IMG/VR virus record: IMGVR_UViG_3300031507_000008
Coordinates: 1-50,136 of that record
DNA from: a virus
Length of the DNA: 50,136 bases
Reading direction: 5' to 3' (one strand)
Shown: positions 29,593-37,683 of the stretch, piece after piece
How positions within the stretch are numbered: position 1 is the stretch's first letter
Layout: each line of letters starts with the position of its first letter
The notes under the pieces: generated by a model
The model's input: the letters and a program-made list of their open reading frames with translations, nothing else
Databases searched by the model: none
Told to the model about the DNA's origin: nothing
Translations under genes and position numbers: made by a program

Positions 29593-29766
29593 ATGGCTAG
29601 ATTACTAATCGCCTATGATCCTGACGAGCGCATAACTTTATGTCCGCCGGAGTATAAACGAGGACGAATTAAAGAAGCCGTACTAGATATATCGAATGAT
29701 ATTGAAGCATCTGACATCTACACCTTAGCGCGTAAGCTAGCTGAGCTTTTACTGGAGCAACTGTGA
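29593..29766 (+). CDS. 57-aa hypothetical protein
   Basis: MARLLIAYDPDERITLCPP..., an alpha/beta micro-protein ending in an acidic helix (YTLARKLAELLLEQL). GGAG lies upstream within the helicase stop region. It ends in TGATG with the next gene. Function unknown. Confidence 0.55.
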   Translation: MARLLIAYDPDERITLCPPEYKRGRIKEAVLDISNDIEASDIYTLARKLAELLLEQL

Positions 29767-30107
29767 TGCCAATCCCTTCCAATCGGATGTCCTATCGCGA
29801 CATCTACGAAATCTACGACAAAGCCCTAGACGACCCTAAAGGCATTCGCCTAGTGTTCGACAACCATGCCTCCGCACGCAACTATCAAATGCGGATGAAC
29901 AACGCACGGGCGATTGATCGCAAGGAAAACCTCCGCACGTATCCGATTGGCGACCCTATGCATGGGCAGTCACAGTATGATGTGCTGCAAGTTCGTATTC
30001 GGCATGGGGAAGATGGGTCGATATTCCTCTACGTGGAACCAAAGGACAAGAACGCGCCGGAGATTGAGTCGTTGAGTGAGATTGAAGCCGAAGGAGATGA
30101 GGTATGA
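29766..30107 (+). CDS. 113-aa hypothetical protein
   Basis: It starts at ATG 29766 in TGATG (a GTG three bases earlier is also possible). The segment KGIRLVFDNHASARNYQMRMNNAR suggests a small alpha/beta domain handling nucleic acid or protein. The C-terminus is acidic (ESLSEIEAEGDEV). No family recognised. Confidence 0.55.
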   Translation: MPIPSNRMSYRDIYEIYDKALDDPKGIRLVFDNHASARNYQMRMNNARAIDRKENLRTYPIGDPMHGQSQYDVLQVRIRHGEDGSIFLYVEPKDKNAPEIESLSEIEAEGDEV

Positions 30108-30280
30108 TGAGAGTGCATGAGAAATACAAATCGTTCTATCATCAATTGATGGCGATTGCAGATGAGCTAGATTTGATCATTATCGTGGATAGAATGTACG
30201 TTATTGATCGCAAGACTAACGAATCGACGACTGCACAGATACTGCCTCGTGAGAAGTCCCATGCCCAAACTCTCACCTGA
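30104..30280 (+). CDS. 58-aa hypothetical protein
   Basis: MMRVHEKYKSFYHQLMAIA... with a helix then strand (ELDLIIIVDRMYVIDRK). ATGA overlap upstream. Its last 20 bases overlap the next gene. Function unknown. Confidence 0.5.
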   Translation: MMRVHEKYKSFYHQLMAIADELDLIIIVDRMYVIDRKTNESTTAQILPREKSHAQTLT

Positions 30281-30503
30281 ACTCCTCCGCGCAATATGGG
30301 AACGTGCTCAGACCGAGGAAATCGGCATCGGCATTCCAGCCACCGACCCGATCTTGTTTCGCCATAAGCTAATCATGGCGCGGGATTCTTGGGCTGATAA
30401 AGAATCCTTCACTAATCTTATGACCTTCTGCCCAGAAGGAATCAAAGAGGTATTCATTGTCCGGAAAACAACGGAGATACCTGATGCCACGCCCCTCCCT
30501 TGA
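30261..30503 (+). CDS. 80-aa hypothetical protein
   Basis: It starts MPKLSPELLRAIWERAQTE, with GAGAAG upstream. The middle (RHKLIMARDSWADKESFTNLM) is helical and the end (IKEVFIVRKTTEIPD) is a strand. The start chosen avoids a longer overlap with the previous frame. Function unknown. Confidence 0.55.
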   Translation: MPKLSPELLRAIWERAQTEEIGIGIPATDPILFRHKLIMARDSWADKESFTNLMTFCPEGIKEVFIVRKTTEIPDATPLP

Positions 30504-30672
30504 CGTTACCCGAGCCGAGATCAACCTATTCACCAAAGACAAGGCCACGATGATTGCCCATTATGGCTCAGGCCAGTGGACTGGGGTTATAAGGGAGTTG
30601 GTGCAGAATCATTGCCGAATGATTAGGGCGAATGTGAAACCAAGAACGGTAGGAGATTTGAACAATGATTGA
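30484..30672 (+). CDS. 62-aa basic hypothetical protein
   Basis: MPRPSLDVTRAEINLFTKD..., a basic helical protein with GQWTGVIRELVQNHCRMIRA. ACGGAGA lies before the ATG. The pattern resembles short ribbon-helix-helix-size DNA-binding proteins, but assignment is not secure. Confidence 0.5.
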   Translation: MPRPSLDVTRAEINLFTKDKATMIAHYGSGQWTGVIRELVQNHCRMIRANVKPRTVGDLNND

Positions 30673-30817
30673 AATTCCGCCATCAGTAGCATTTGCCTTA
30701 ATTGGCTTAGGTATTATGTGGGTAGGATTCGGTGTTGGTGAGATAATTCGAGCCGTTGGTTACTACAACTATTACAGTGAACCAGCTTTGGATAATAAAG
30801 AGGCCAGTGATGACTGA
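30665..30817 (+). CDS. 50-aa membrane peptide
   Basis: MIEIPPSVAFALIGLGIMW... has a single clear transmembrane helix and a polar, Tyr-rich then acidic tail (YYNYYSEPALDNKEASDD). Both ends overlap neighbours. Function unknown. Confidence 0.55.
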   Translation: MIEIPPSVAFALIGLGIMWVGFGVGEIIRAVGYYNYYSEPALDNKEASDD

Positions 30818-31052
30818 CGAACTCAACGATATCGACTACCTCATGACCCTAGATCCAATGTCCCTATCCACCGCCGAGGGCACCCTAGGCCGCAAGCGCC
30901 TAGACGCTATCATCGCCTACCATCGTAACCAACGTGCGGTTAAGGAAGCTGGTGGCAAACGACCGAAGAAGGACTCAGGTCCTGCGGTGAAGATTGATCT
31001 ACAGGCGCTTGGGTTGAAGCCAGTGATGCCGACGATTAAGAGGAGGATTTGA
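30810..31052 (+). CDS. 80-aa basic hypothetical protein
   Basis: It starts MTDELNDIDYLMTLDPMSL, with AAAGAGG upstream. The pattern STAEGTLGRKRLDAIIAYHRNQR is helical and the C-terminal half is basic, ending LGLKPVMPTIKRRI. The last codons (AAGAGGAGGATT) form the ribosome site of the next gene. Function unknown. Confidence 0.6.
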   Translation: MTDELNDIDYLMTLDPMSLSTAEGTLGRKRLDAIIAYHRNQRAVKEAGGKRPKKDSGPAVKIDLQALGLKPVMPTIKRRI

Positions 31053-31288
31053 TGGAAGTTAAGATCGCTAACTATGAGGCTATGGCATTAATCAAGCTTG
31101 AAACCATGCTAAGACAAGCAGGGACCCCAATACCGCAGTTCTTACACTGGGTCGCTGATCGCTTAACATTAGTCTACGGAGACCCAGAGCAAGTTGATTA
31201 TATTCAAACTCTCCGCGAACGAGCAAAACAACTCCATGAGATTAGCTTACATCTAGGAATTGAACGTGGTCCTGAGCGCACACCATGA
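31052..31288 (+). CDS. 78-aa helical hypothetical protein
   Basis: MEVKIANYEAMALIKLETM..., almost entirely helical (FLHWVADRLTLVYGD; IQTLRERAKQLHEISLHLG). ATG in TGATG overlap with a perfect AGGAGG upstream. Function unknown. Confidence 0.6.
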   Translation: MEVKIANYEAMALIKLETMLRQAGTPIPQFLHWVADRLTLVYGDPEQVDYIQTLRERAKQLHEISLHLGIERGPERTP

Positions 31289-31530
31289 AACAGGCGACGC
31301 ATATGAAACACCTTTTATTTCTATGGTGCATCAGCACGGGTGATATTGGCTCCTTAAAATATCTCACCTGTGATCAAAATACAGCAGTCAAAGTTATGGA
31401 TGCAGGGCCGATGTTCTATGGCGAAAATGATAACTGTTTAGCAGCACTTGATAGGTGGATTTCATTAAAGAGATCCGCAAGTGTGCACAATGAAGAAGCT
31501 TTATATTTAGTTTGTGAGGTACCAAAGTGA
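31285..31530 (+). CDS. 81-aa hypothetical protein
   Basis: MKQATHMKHLLFLWCISTG begins with a short hydrophobic segment that may be a signal or anchor. The rest is mixed alpha/beta (AVKVMDAGPMFYG; NCLAALDRWISLK). ATGA upstream, GTGA with the nuclease downstream. Function unknown. Confidence 0.5.
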   Translation: MKQATHMKHLLFLWCISTGDIGSLKYLTCDQNTAVKVMDAGPMFYGENDNCLAALDRWISLKRSASVHNEEALYLVCEVPK

Positions 31531-32519
31531 AAGCGGTCCTCAGTCCATTCCTTCCAGGCACCAAAATCCAATACGCATGGGACTCAACCTCAATCGGCTA
31601 TATAAAGACCTGCCCTCGCCTATACCAATACATCATGCTCGATGGCTGGACGCCAAAGGAAGACTCCGTTCACCTTCGCTTTGGGCAGGAATATCACAAG
31701 GCATTGGAGGAATATGATGGAGCAAAGATTACTGGTCAGAATCATGAAGACGCTGTGCGAGAGGCCATTAGACGGCTTATTATTCGCGTGCATGATTGGA
31801 ATCCTGATGTTAACACTCGGGCAGGTAATTATAAGAATCCTCGGACACTATTGCAGTTGTTGATCGACTACCTCGACAAATACCGCGACGACCCCGCTCA
31901 AACCATAATCAGAGAAGATGGTTCCGCGGCAACTGAGGTGAGTTTTAGGTTTGAGCTTGATTGGGGACCCAAGGTTGATCTTACCGAATATGGTAGCGAT
32001 GGAGAAGTATTCCCTGAGTATTCTATGCCACAGCCATATGTCCTCTGCGGCCACCTCGACCGTGTCGTCACGTTCAATGACCAGATCATGGTGATGGATC
32101 ATAAGACAACTACCACCGCCGCGGGTTCATACTACATGAATCAATGGTCGCCAAACAACCAAATGTCCCTCTACACCCTTGCAGGCCAAGTGGTACTCGG
32201 TGGGGTCATCAAGGGAGTGATTATCTCCGCAGCCCAGATCCTCCTCGACAAACCCAATGCCTTCGAACGTGGGTTCACATTCCGCACCCCACACCAAACC
32301 GAGGAGTGGATTCAGGACCTCCGCATCCACCTCCACATGGCGGAGCAATACGCCACTATCAACTATTGGCCACAGAATGACACGGCGTGCGACAAGTTCG
32401 GTGGGTGTAAGTTTCGTGGAGTATGTAGTAAGGACCCATCCGTTCGTGAAGCGTTCTTAAAAGCCGACTTTATCAAACTACCGGAGGAAGAGAGATGGAA
32501 TCCCTTGAAGCCAAGATAG
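31527..32519 (+). CDS. Cas4/RecB-like PD-(D/E)XK exonuclease with iron-sulfur cysteines
   Basis: A 330-aa nuclease. SIGYIKTCPRLYQY near the N-terminus carries the first cluster cysteine and family helix. GHLDRVV and IMVMDHKTT supply the catalytic Asp and D-x-K residues. The C-terminal ACDKFGGCKFRGVC supplies the remaining cysteines. This arrangement is that of RecB-like/Cas4-like (PDDEXK_1) nucleases. It likely trims or resects DNA ends during phage recombination and works with the Sak4-like ATPase downstream. GTG start overlapping the upstream stop. Confidence 0.85.
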   Translation: MKAVLSPFLPGTKIQYAWDSTSIGYIKTCPRLYQYIMLDGWTPKEDSVHLRFGQEYHKALEEYDGAKITGQNHEDAVREAIRRLIIRVHDWNPDVNTRAGNYKNPRTLLQLLIDYLDKYRDDPAQTIIREDGSAATEVSFRFELDWGPKVDLTEYGSDGEVFPEYSMPQPYVLCGHLDRVVTFNDQIMVMDHKTTTTAAGSYYMNQWSPNNQMSLYTLAGQVVLGGVIKGVIISAAQILLDKPNAFERGFTFRTPHQTEEWIQDLRIHLHMAEQYATINYWPQNDTACDKFGGCKFRGVCSKDPSVREAFLKADFIKLPEEERWNPLKPR

Positions 32520-32647
32520 AGGAATCATTATTGGAATACTTTGAGAACTTCTTTCCCTGCTATGACATGACTAAATACACCGCAGAGCTATTGAAATGGC
32601 TCAAAGATGATGGGTTAGAAATATGTCAAATAAATCCAGACGAATAA
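32495..32647 (+). CDS. 50-aa acidic hypothetical protein
   Basis: MESLEAKIEESLLEYFENF..., an acidic helical peptide with two cysteines. GGAGGAAGAG lies upstream inside the nuclease gene. It overlaps both neighbours by about 25 bases. Function unknown. Confidence 0.5.
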   Translation: MESLEAKIEESLLEYFENFFPCYDMTKYTAELLKWLKDDGLEICQINPDE

Positions 32648-32826
32648 TCCTCCCACTGCTCAAAGCCCGCATCACCGACCGATCGCCAACCCACTTCACC
32701 ATTAGCTTCGGTGCGGAATATGGTTCGCCAACGACCATTCGACTGGCAATTAATACCGGAATGCTCGATCTACGTGATGGAGATTTGTTAACCTTATACA
32801 CAGAGGTGCTACTTGCCAAATCCTGA
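32623..32826 (+). CDS. 67-aa hypothetical protein
   Basis: MSNKSRRIILPLLKARITD..., a basic N-terminal strand region, then alternating strands (HFTISFGAEYG; TIRLAINTGMLDL). It could be a small beta protein. It overlaps the preceding acidic peptide by 25 bases. Function unknown. Confidence 0.5.
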   Translation: MSNKSRRIILPLLKARITDRSPTHFTISFGAEYGSPTTIRLAINTGMLDLRDGDLLTLYTEVLLAKS

Positions 32827-33019
32827 CACAACACCATCATGGCAGCGTTGGCCTCCAAACTGTTGTGAAACATGCACTGGATGGGCCCCAATTGATGAAT
32901 GGACAGGCCGGTGTAATCAATCACCAGTTAACTCAGGAGATGTAACCGACGCAAGATTCCGTTGCCAAGACTTCAAAAGGAAATCAGATGCCCAGCTTAA
33001 GCCAACATCAGAGCAATGA
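32813..33019 (+). CDS. Cysteine-rich zinc-ribbon-like small protein
   Basis: A 68-aa protein, TTG start with AGAGGTG 4 bases upstream. Pattern NCCETCTGW ... RCNQSP ... FRCQDF matches small phage zinc-binding proteins with C-x2-C ... C ... C. The protein at 35996-36175 has the same layout, so the two may be paralogues. Function unknown. It sits directly before the Sak4-like gene. Confidence 0.5.
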   Translation: MPNPDTTPSWQRWPPNCCETCTGWAPIDEWTGRCNQSPVNSGDVTDARFRCQDFKRKSDAQLKPTSEQ

Positions 33020-33869
33020 ATACACCAAACTCCTTATCGAAGGCGACTCTGGCTCTGGCAAAACCGGCGCACTCGCCTCCCTTGTCTCTGCCGGCTTCTC
33101 CCTCCGCATCCTAGACATGGACAATGGCCTCGATGGGCTCAAACAATTCATACTCCGAGACTCCCCAGACAAGATCGACAACGTCGAATACCGCACGCTT
33201 CGAGATAAATATAAATCTGGCCCCGAAGGCCCTGTCATCGCCGGTACCCCCAAAGCGTTTGTGGATGCTGTTAAACTACTTGACCGTTGGAAATACACCG
33301 ATGGAGGGAGTGAGACTGACCTTGGTGTACCAAGCGAGTGGGGATCAAACTGCATCCTTGTCATTGATTCCCTCACGTTTCTATCGGACGCCGCATTTGC
33401 GTTTCGCGAGCCTTTGGCCCCGCGTGGTAAGGATGGCAAGTACGATGCGCGGGCGGTCTACAAAGACGCTCAGGATGCAATTGAGAGTGTCTTGGCCTTC
33501 GTCACTGGCGAAAGCTTTAGAACCAACGTCATCGTCACGAGCCATATACGATATATCGAGAATCCCGATGGATCAAAGAAAGGATATCCCACAAGCGTGG
33601 GGAGTGCGTTGGGGCCAATCATCCCTCGTTACTTTAACTCCGTTGCCCTCTGTCAATCCGTTGGAGGTAAACGAACGATTCAAACTGCCGCCACGGCGAT
33701 GATTGACCTCAAGAACCCAAAGCCATTCGACATGGCAAAGTCATACCCAATCGACATCGGACTTGCAGAATTCTTTGGGGTCCTCCGGGCCGCCCCAAAG
33801 GTTGCCGAAGCCACTAAGGTGGTTGAGGTGGTTAAACCAAAGGCCCTTACACTAGCACGTAAAATCTAA
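32988..33869 (+). CDS. Sak4-like RecA-family ATPase (single-strand annealing/recombination)
   Basis: A 293-aa protein with Walker A EGDSGSGKTGAL (about residue 18) and Walker B NCILVIDSLTFLS (about 122), followed by VIVTSHIRY (sensor strand). This is the phage nucleotide-binding (AAA_24, Sak4) type. Such proteins bind single-stranded DNA and promote annealing together with an SSB-like partner, here the next gene. AAAGGA stands 8 bases before the ATG. It groups with the Cas4-like nuclease as a recombination module. Confidence 0.85.
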   Translation: MPSLSQHQSNEYTKLLIEGDSGSGKTGALASLVSAGFSLRILDMDNGLDGLKQFILRDSPDKIDNVEYRTLRDKYKSGPEGPVIAGTPKAFVDAVKLLDRWKYTDGGSETDLGVPSEWGSNCILVIDSLTFLSDAAFAFREPLAPRGKDGKYDARAVYKDAQDAIESVLAFVTGESFRTNVIVTSHIRYIENPDGSKKGYPTSVGSALGPIIPRYFNSVALCQSVGGKRTIQTAATAMIDLKNPKPFDMAKSYPIDIGLAEFFGVLRAAPKVAEATKVVEVVKPKALTLARKI

Positions 33870-33887
33870 CCGAAAGCAAACAACCAA

Positions 33888-34352
33888 ATGGCAAATCAAA
33901 TCTCTGACATCCTCGACAAGCCCTCAACCCAGATCGACAAGCCCAAGCCCCTGCCTGTTGGCACCTATCTTTGGTCCGTTCAAGGCTTGCCAAAGCATGA
34001 CAAGTCGACGAAGAAGCAGACGCCATACGTGGAATTCACCTGCAAATGCCTCTCCGCATACGACGACGTTGACGAAGAGGCCCTTGCGGAATGGGCAACC
34101 AAGGCAGATGGCACCATGCGTGCGCTGCAAGACTATACCACGCGGCTTACATTCTACATCACCCCTGATTCCGTCTATCGGCTTCAGGAGTTCTTGGATC
34201 ATTGCGGCGTGGCGGATGAGGAGAAGTCCACTCGGCAGTGCATCGACGATACACCTAACTGCCAGTTTGTGGCGAGCATCGTTCATTCTGCATCTGACGA
34301 TGGCACCACGGTCTATGCCAATATCGGCAAAACCGCACCGGTTGAGGAATAA
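33888..34352 (+). CDS. SSB-like protein partner of the Sak4-like ATPase
   Basis: A 154-aa protein with an OB-fold-like pattern (PLPVGTYLWSVQGLPK; PYVEFTCKCLSAYDDV; ARLTFYI-type strands) resembling the DUF669-type single-stranded-DNA-binding proteins that accompany phage recombinases. The acidic surface and C-terminal VYANIGKTAPVEE are compatible with that. It lies 18 bases after the ATPase gene. Assigned from gene order and strand pattern, not from a definitive motif. Confidence 0.6.
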   Translation: MANQISDILDKPSTQIDKPKPLPVGTYLWSVQGLPKHDKSTKKQTPYVEFTCKCLSAYDDVDEEALAEWATKADGTMRALQDYTTRLTFYITPDSVYRLQEFLDHCGVADEEKSTRQCIDDTPNCQFVASIVHSASDDGTTVYANIGKTAPVEE

Positions 34353-34355
34353 CCA

Positions 34356-34505
34356 ATGACGATTACGCTAAATGATTGGTTTAACTGGCATGACTATTTA
34401 ACAAAGAAGGCTGATCTTTCTCCTAAGATGAAAGAAGTCTTGGAAAAGGTCGAAGAGCAAATTCACTTAGATGTTATGTCAGTTAAGCGTATGAAATACG
34501 AGTAA
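34356..34505 (+). CDS. 49-aa hypothetical protein
   Basis: MTITLNDWFNWHDYLTKKA..., a helical, charged peptide. It starts 3 bases after the SSB-like stop. A terminator-like hairpin follows. Function unknown. Confidence 0.5.
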   Translation: MTITLNDWFNWHDYLTKKADLSPKMKEVLEKVEEQIHLDVMSVKRMKYE

Positions 34506-34516
34506 CCACTAACCCT

Positions 34517-34545
34517 TGGGAGGTCAGCAATGGCCTCCCATTTTA
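34517..34545 (+). terminator. Possible Rho-independent terminator or attenuator
   Basis: TGGGAGG (34517-34523) pairs with CCTCCCA (34534-34540) and is followed by TTTTAC. The U-run is short, so partial read-through to the polymerase genes is likely. No obvious promoter follows. Confidence 0.6.
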
Positions 34546-34557
34546 CATGGAGCCAAG

Positions 34558-34899
34558 ATGGTAAACAAACCAAATCAGGTAACCGAGATGCTGAAGAACT
34601 TAGGCCTTCCTACACAATATGAACTCCCAGTCGATATGCCTTATGCCCCAAAGCCAAACCTTCTCCAAGTCCGTGAAACCACTCACGGAGACTTTAGCGA
34701 GAACGCACGGCTTAGTCAAGCAATTAAGGAAATCCTTCGTTCATCTCCAGGCTGGAGCCATATCGTCGACGTTGAACGTGAAGCAATGGATATGATTGCG
34801 CTCAAGTTCAGCCGAATCCTCTCTGGCAAATCTCTAGAACGTCAGCATTGGGAGGATGTTGTGGGATATGCGAAGTTAGCCGAGCGGATGTGTCCGTGA
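34558..34899 (+). CDS. DUF6378-like phage protein
   Basis: A 113-aa protein whose second half, GDFSENARLSQAIKEIL ... HWEDVVGYAKLAERM, fits the small phage domain DUF6378, which is often found near nucleotide-metabolism and replication genes. TGGAG precedes the ATG at 34558; a longer frame would run through the hairpin. GTGA overlap couples it to the UDG-exonuclease gene. Biochemical role unknown. Confidence 0.6.
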   Translation: MVNKPNQVTEMLKNLGLPTQYELPVDMPYAPKPNLLQVRETTHGDFSENARLSQAIKEILRSSPGWSHIVDVEREAMDMIALKFSRILSGKSLERQHWEDVVGYAKLAERMCP

Positions 34900-35999
34900 C
34901 TCCCCTAGTCATCGTCGGCGAAGCTTGGGGATCTGAGGAAGCTCGCATTCAGCAACCCTTAGTCGGCCCTTCCGGCATCGAACTCCTCACCCAACTCGAC
35001 GAAGCGCAAATCCTTTCCTTAACGGGAGAGGATAAGTCGTATCTCAGACGTTATTGGGACACCCGCGACCCCAACTGTCTTGATGCAATATGGAGATTAC
35101 ACGCCGATGAAATCCACCGAACCAACGTCCTCAACTTCCACCCTCACGCCAATAAGCTCGAATATGTCTGCGGACCCAAAGCCGACGGAATCCACGGATA
35201 CCCAGCTCTTATCAAATCTGGATATCTCAGTAGAGTTCATGAGTGTGAGCTTGAGCGGCTTGGAGAGGAACTTCTGGCTCATAATCCTAACCTTATTCTT
35301 TGCCTCGGCAACACTCCTCTTTGGGCTCTGGCAGGTAAGACAGGAGTTAGTAAGCTTAGAGGGACAACTCTCTATTCGACTCATTGTGCCACCGGCTTCA
35401 AGCTCCTCCCCACTTATCACCCCGCCGCAGTCCTTAGACAGTGGGAGCTTCGACCAACGGTTATAATGGACCTAATGAAAGCCAAAAGGGAATCAGCATA
35501 TGCCGAAATCATCCGTCCGAACTGTGAGATCTGGATCGAACCAACGCTGGAAGACATTACCAAATTCTGTGTGGATCACGTTGAACAATGTGAGCTCCTC
35601 AGCGTGGATATTGAGACCAGCGGAAACAGAATTACGTGCATTGGCTTCGCTCCCAGAGCCGACCTTGCGCTCGTTGTACCTTTCGATGACGCCCGTTCAT
35701 CGAAAGGTTGTTATTGGTCTACTCCACAGCATGAACAACAGTGCTGGGAAATTATACGTCGAATTCTTGAGAATGGCTCAATCCCCAAGCTCTTCCAAAA
35801 CGGCGTCTACGACATTGGCTTCCTCATGCGAAGCTACGGAATTCTTGTCAAAGGCGTTAAGGAAGACACGATGCTCGCCCACCACGCGAGGCAGCCGGAA
35901 AGCTTGAAGGGCTTGGGTTATCTGGGCTCCATTTATACGGATCATGGATCATGGAAGCATATGCGGAAGAAACACGAAACAGTGAAGCGGGACGAGTGA
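34896..35999 (+). CDS. UDG-like domain fused to 3'-5' exonuclease (N-terminal part of a split DNA polymerase I)
   Basis: A 367-aa protein, GTG start overlapping the upstream TGA. Residues 1-210 resemble family 4/5 uracil-DNA glycosylases: VIVGEAWGSEEA ... PLVGPSG, TNVLNFHPHANK, LILCLGNTPLWAL and LLPTYHPAAVLR. Residues about 230-350 are a DnaQ-like proofreading domain with ExoI (LLSVDIETSG) and ExoII (FQNGVYDIGFL). The third exonuclease motif is absent here and instead begins the polymerase protein encoded 160 bases downstream. UDG-like domains fused to phage family A polymerases are known (SPO1 type). Here that polymerase is divided into two polypeptides. Confidence 0.8.
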   Translation: MTPLVIVGEAWGSEEARIQQPLVGPSGIELLTQLDEAQILSLTGEDKSYLRRYWDTRDPNCLDAIWRLHADEIHRTNVLNFHPHANKLEYVCGPKADGIHGYPALIKSGYLSRVHECELERLGEELLAHNPNLILCLGNTPLWALAGKTGVSKLRGTTLYSTHCATGFKLLPTYHPAAVLRQWELRPTVIMDLMKAKRESAYAEIIRPNCEIWIEPTLEDITKFCVDHVEQCELLSVDIETSGNRITCIGFAPRADLALVVPFDDARSSKGCYWSTPQHEQQCWEIIRRILENGSIPKLFQNGVYDIGFLMRSYGILVKGVKEDTMLAHHARQPESLKGLGYLGSIYTDHGSWKHMRKKHETVKRDE

Positions 36000-36175
36000 A
36001 GCTTTGTACACATTGTAAATGGTTTAAGTTTGCATTCTTAACGCCTGCAAGATATGGCCGATGTAATGCGCCGCAGAATATGAAATTGAATTTAGTAGAT
36101 GGAAGTATGCGTCGTGAGATAGAGTTCGCAGTCAATGTCCGCCAATATAAGTGTCGTGGCGCATGGTACGAATAA
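35996..36175 (+). CDS. Zinc-ribbon-like small protein inside the polymerase locus
   Basis: A 59-aa protein starting with GTG in GTGA overlap. Pattern LCTHCKWFKF ... YGRCNAP ... YKCRGAW gives four cysteines in a zinc-ribbon arrangement, the same layout as the protein at 32813-33019. It separates the two polymerase pieces and overlaps the second by 13 bases. It may have been inserted, or it may help assemble the two pieces. Function unknown. Confidence 0.6.
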   Translation: MKLCTHCKWFKFAFLTPARYGRCNAPQNMKLNLVDGSMRREIEFAVNVRQYKCRGAWYE

Positions 36176-37683
36176 TCTCCACCCAAACCTCCAACCCAAA
36201 CGACTTCACTCCGTTCGAGCAGGATCAAATCTACAACGGACTGGACTGTTGCATCACCAGCGAGGTCTGGAACGCAATCAAATTCGGCCACAACGAACAA
36301 ACCATGGAGGAGGCACAGACGTATGCATTCTCCAAGGCTCTTCAAGGCCCTGTCCTCGAAATGAATGCCCGAGGCATCCTCGTAGACCAAGCCCGGCGAA
36401 ATGAGGTCCTTGAGGAATACCACGACGCATTGGATCAACTCGAACGCCAGTTAACGCTCATTGTCCTCGAAGGTGTGGGGATGAAGTGGTTTAACTGGAG
36501 GTCGAATGATGATCTTAAAGCTCTATTCTACACCCACCTTCAAATCCCGGAGATCAAACGCTATGGCAGGCCTACAGTCGATCGTGATGCTTTGGAGAAG
36601 ATGGAGCAGTACACCGTTACCAAACAAATCATCGCCCACCTCAATGCAATGCGAGAATTGGGTAAAGATATCGGGGTACTTAAAACAGACATCGATACCG
36701 ACGGACGGATGCGAACCTCTTACAATATTGCTGGGACCAATACAGGACGATTTAGCAGTTCGTATTCAGAATATGGCACCGGAGGCAATGTACAGAATAT
36801 CAAGGAGTCCCTCCGGTCCGTATTTATTGCTGATCCCGGCTTCAAATTCGCCAAATTCGACGCAAAGTCCGGCGAGTCCTACGTCGTCGGCGCAATAGAA
36901 TGGAACCTGTTCAATGATCCGGCATATCTTGAGGCTGTCGATTCCGGTGATGTCCATACAGCAGTTGCACGAATTTGTTGGCCAGAACTTAAATGGACTG
37001 GAGTATTGGACCAAGATAAGGATATTGCGGAGACACCCTACTATCGCCATTATACATATAGATTTATGTGCAAGAAGCTTGGCCATGGCTCAAACTATGA
37101 AGGACAACCTACTACTCTGGCTCAACAGTCAAAACTCCCAGTTAATGTCGTCAGGCAATTTCAACCCAAGTACTTCACCGCATTTCCAGCTCATCTCCAG
37201 TGGCACGCGTGGGTCAAGGCGCAGGTATGGGCTAAAGGCTATATCGTCAACCTCGTCGGGCGGAAGCGATGGTTCTTAGGTCGGCGGAACGATGCGGATG
37301 TGATTCGTGAGGCGATTGCTTATGATCCGCAAGGGTCTCTTGCCGACATCGTCAACCGAGGAATGCTCAATACATGGCGCCAGCGGCCAGCTATACTCAT
37401 GGCCCAAGACCACGACGCAACAACATGGATGTACCCGGAGGAGATGGAAGATGAAGTTGTTCCGAAGCTACAACGTATGCTCGCGGTGGAGGTGCCGCTC
37501 AACAACGGTCGCCTATTGGCAATCCCATATGATTGCCAATTAGGTTGGAACCGAGGGAAATATGATGCACGGAAGAATCCCAACGGACTCGTCAACTACA
37601 AAGGGCATGATAATCGCCAAAGACAAACGGAAGCTGGAATCTTGGATAGACAGTTTCGTCGAGCAGACAGGAAATCTAGATAG
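36163..37683 (+). CDS. Family A DNA polymerase, polymerase part
   Basis: A 506-aa protein starting at ATG 36163. It opens with the third exonuclease motif (IYNGLDCCITSEVW, about residue 20), then thumb helices and TGRFSSSYSEYGTGG / NVQNIKESLR. Motif A is KFDAKSGESYV (catalytic Asp, Glu at +5). Motif B is RFMCKKLGHGSNYEG, with His where E. coli Pol I has Phe762. Then follow GRKRWFL ... DPQGSLADIVNRGML and motif C AQDHDATTW. Catalytic aspartates are present, so it should replicate phage DNA, needing the upstream protein for full proofreading. The end overlaps the next gene by 77 bases. Confidence 0.88.
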   Translation: MVRIISTQTSNPNDFTPFEQDQIYNGLDCCITSEVWNAIKFGHNEQTMEEAQTYAFSKALQGPVLEMNARGILVDQARRNEVLEEYHDALDQLERQLTLIVLEGVGMKWFNWRSNDDLKALFYTHLQIPEIKRYGRPTVDRDALEKMEQYTVTKQIIAHLNAMRELGKDIGVLKTDIDTDGRMRTSYNIAGTNTGRFSSSYSEYGTGGNVQNIKESLRSVFIADPGFKFAKFDAKSGESYVVGAIEWNLFNDPAYLEAVDSGDVHTAVARICWPELKWTGVLDQDKDIAETPYYRHYTYRFMCKKLGHGSNYEGQPTTLAQQSKLPVNVVRQFQPKYFTAFPAHLQWHAWVKAQVWAKGYIVNLVGRKRWFLGRRNDADVIREAIAYDPQGSLADIVNRGMLNTWRQRPAILMAQDHDATTWMYPEEMEDEVVPKLQRMLAVEVPLNNGRLLAIPYDCQLGWNRGKYDARKNPNGLVNYKGHDNRQRQTEAGILDRQFRRADRKSR

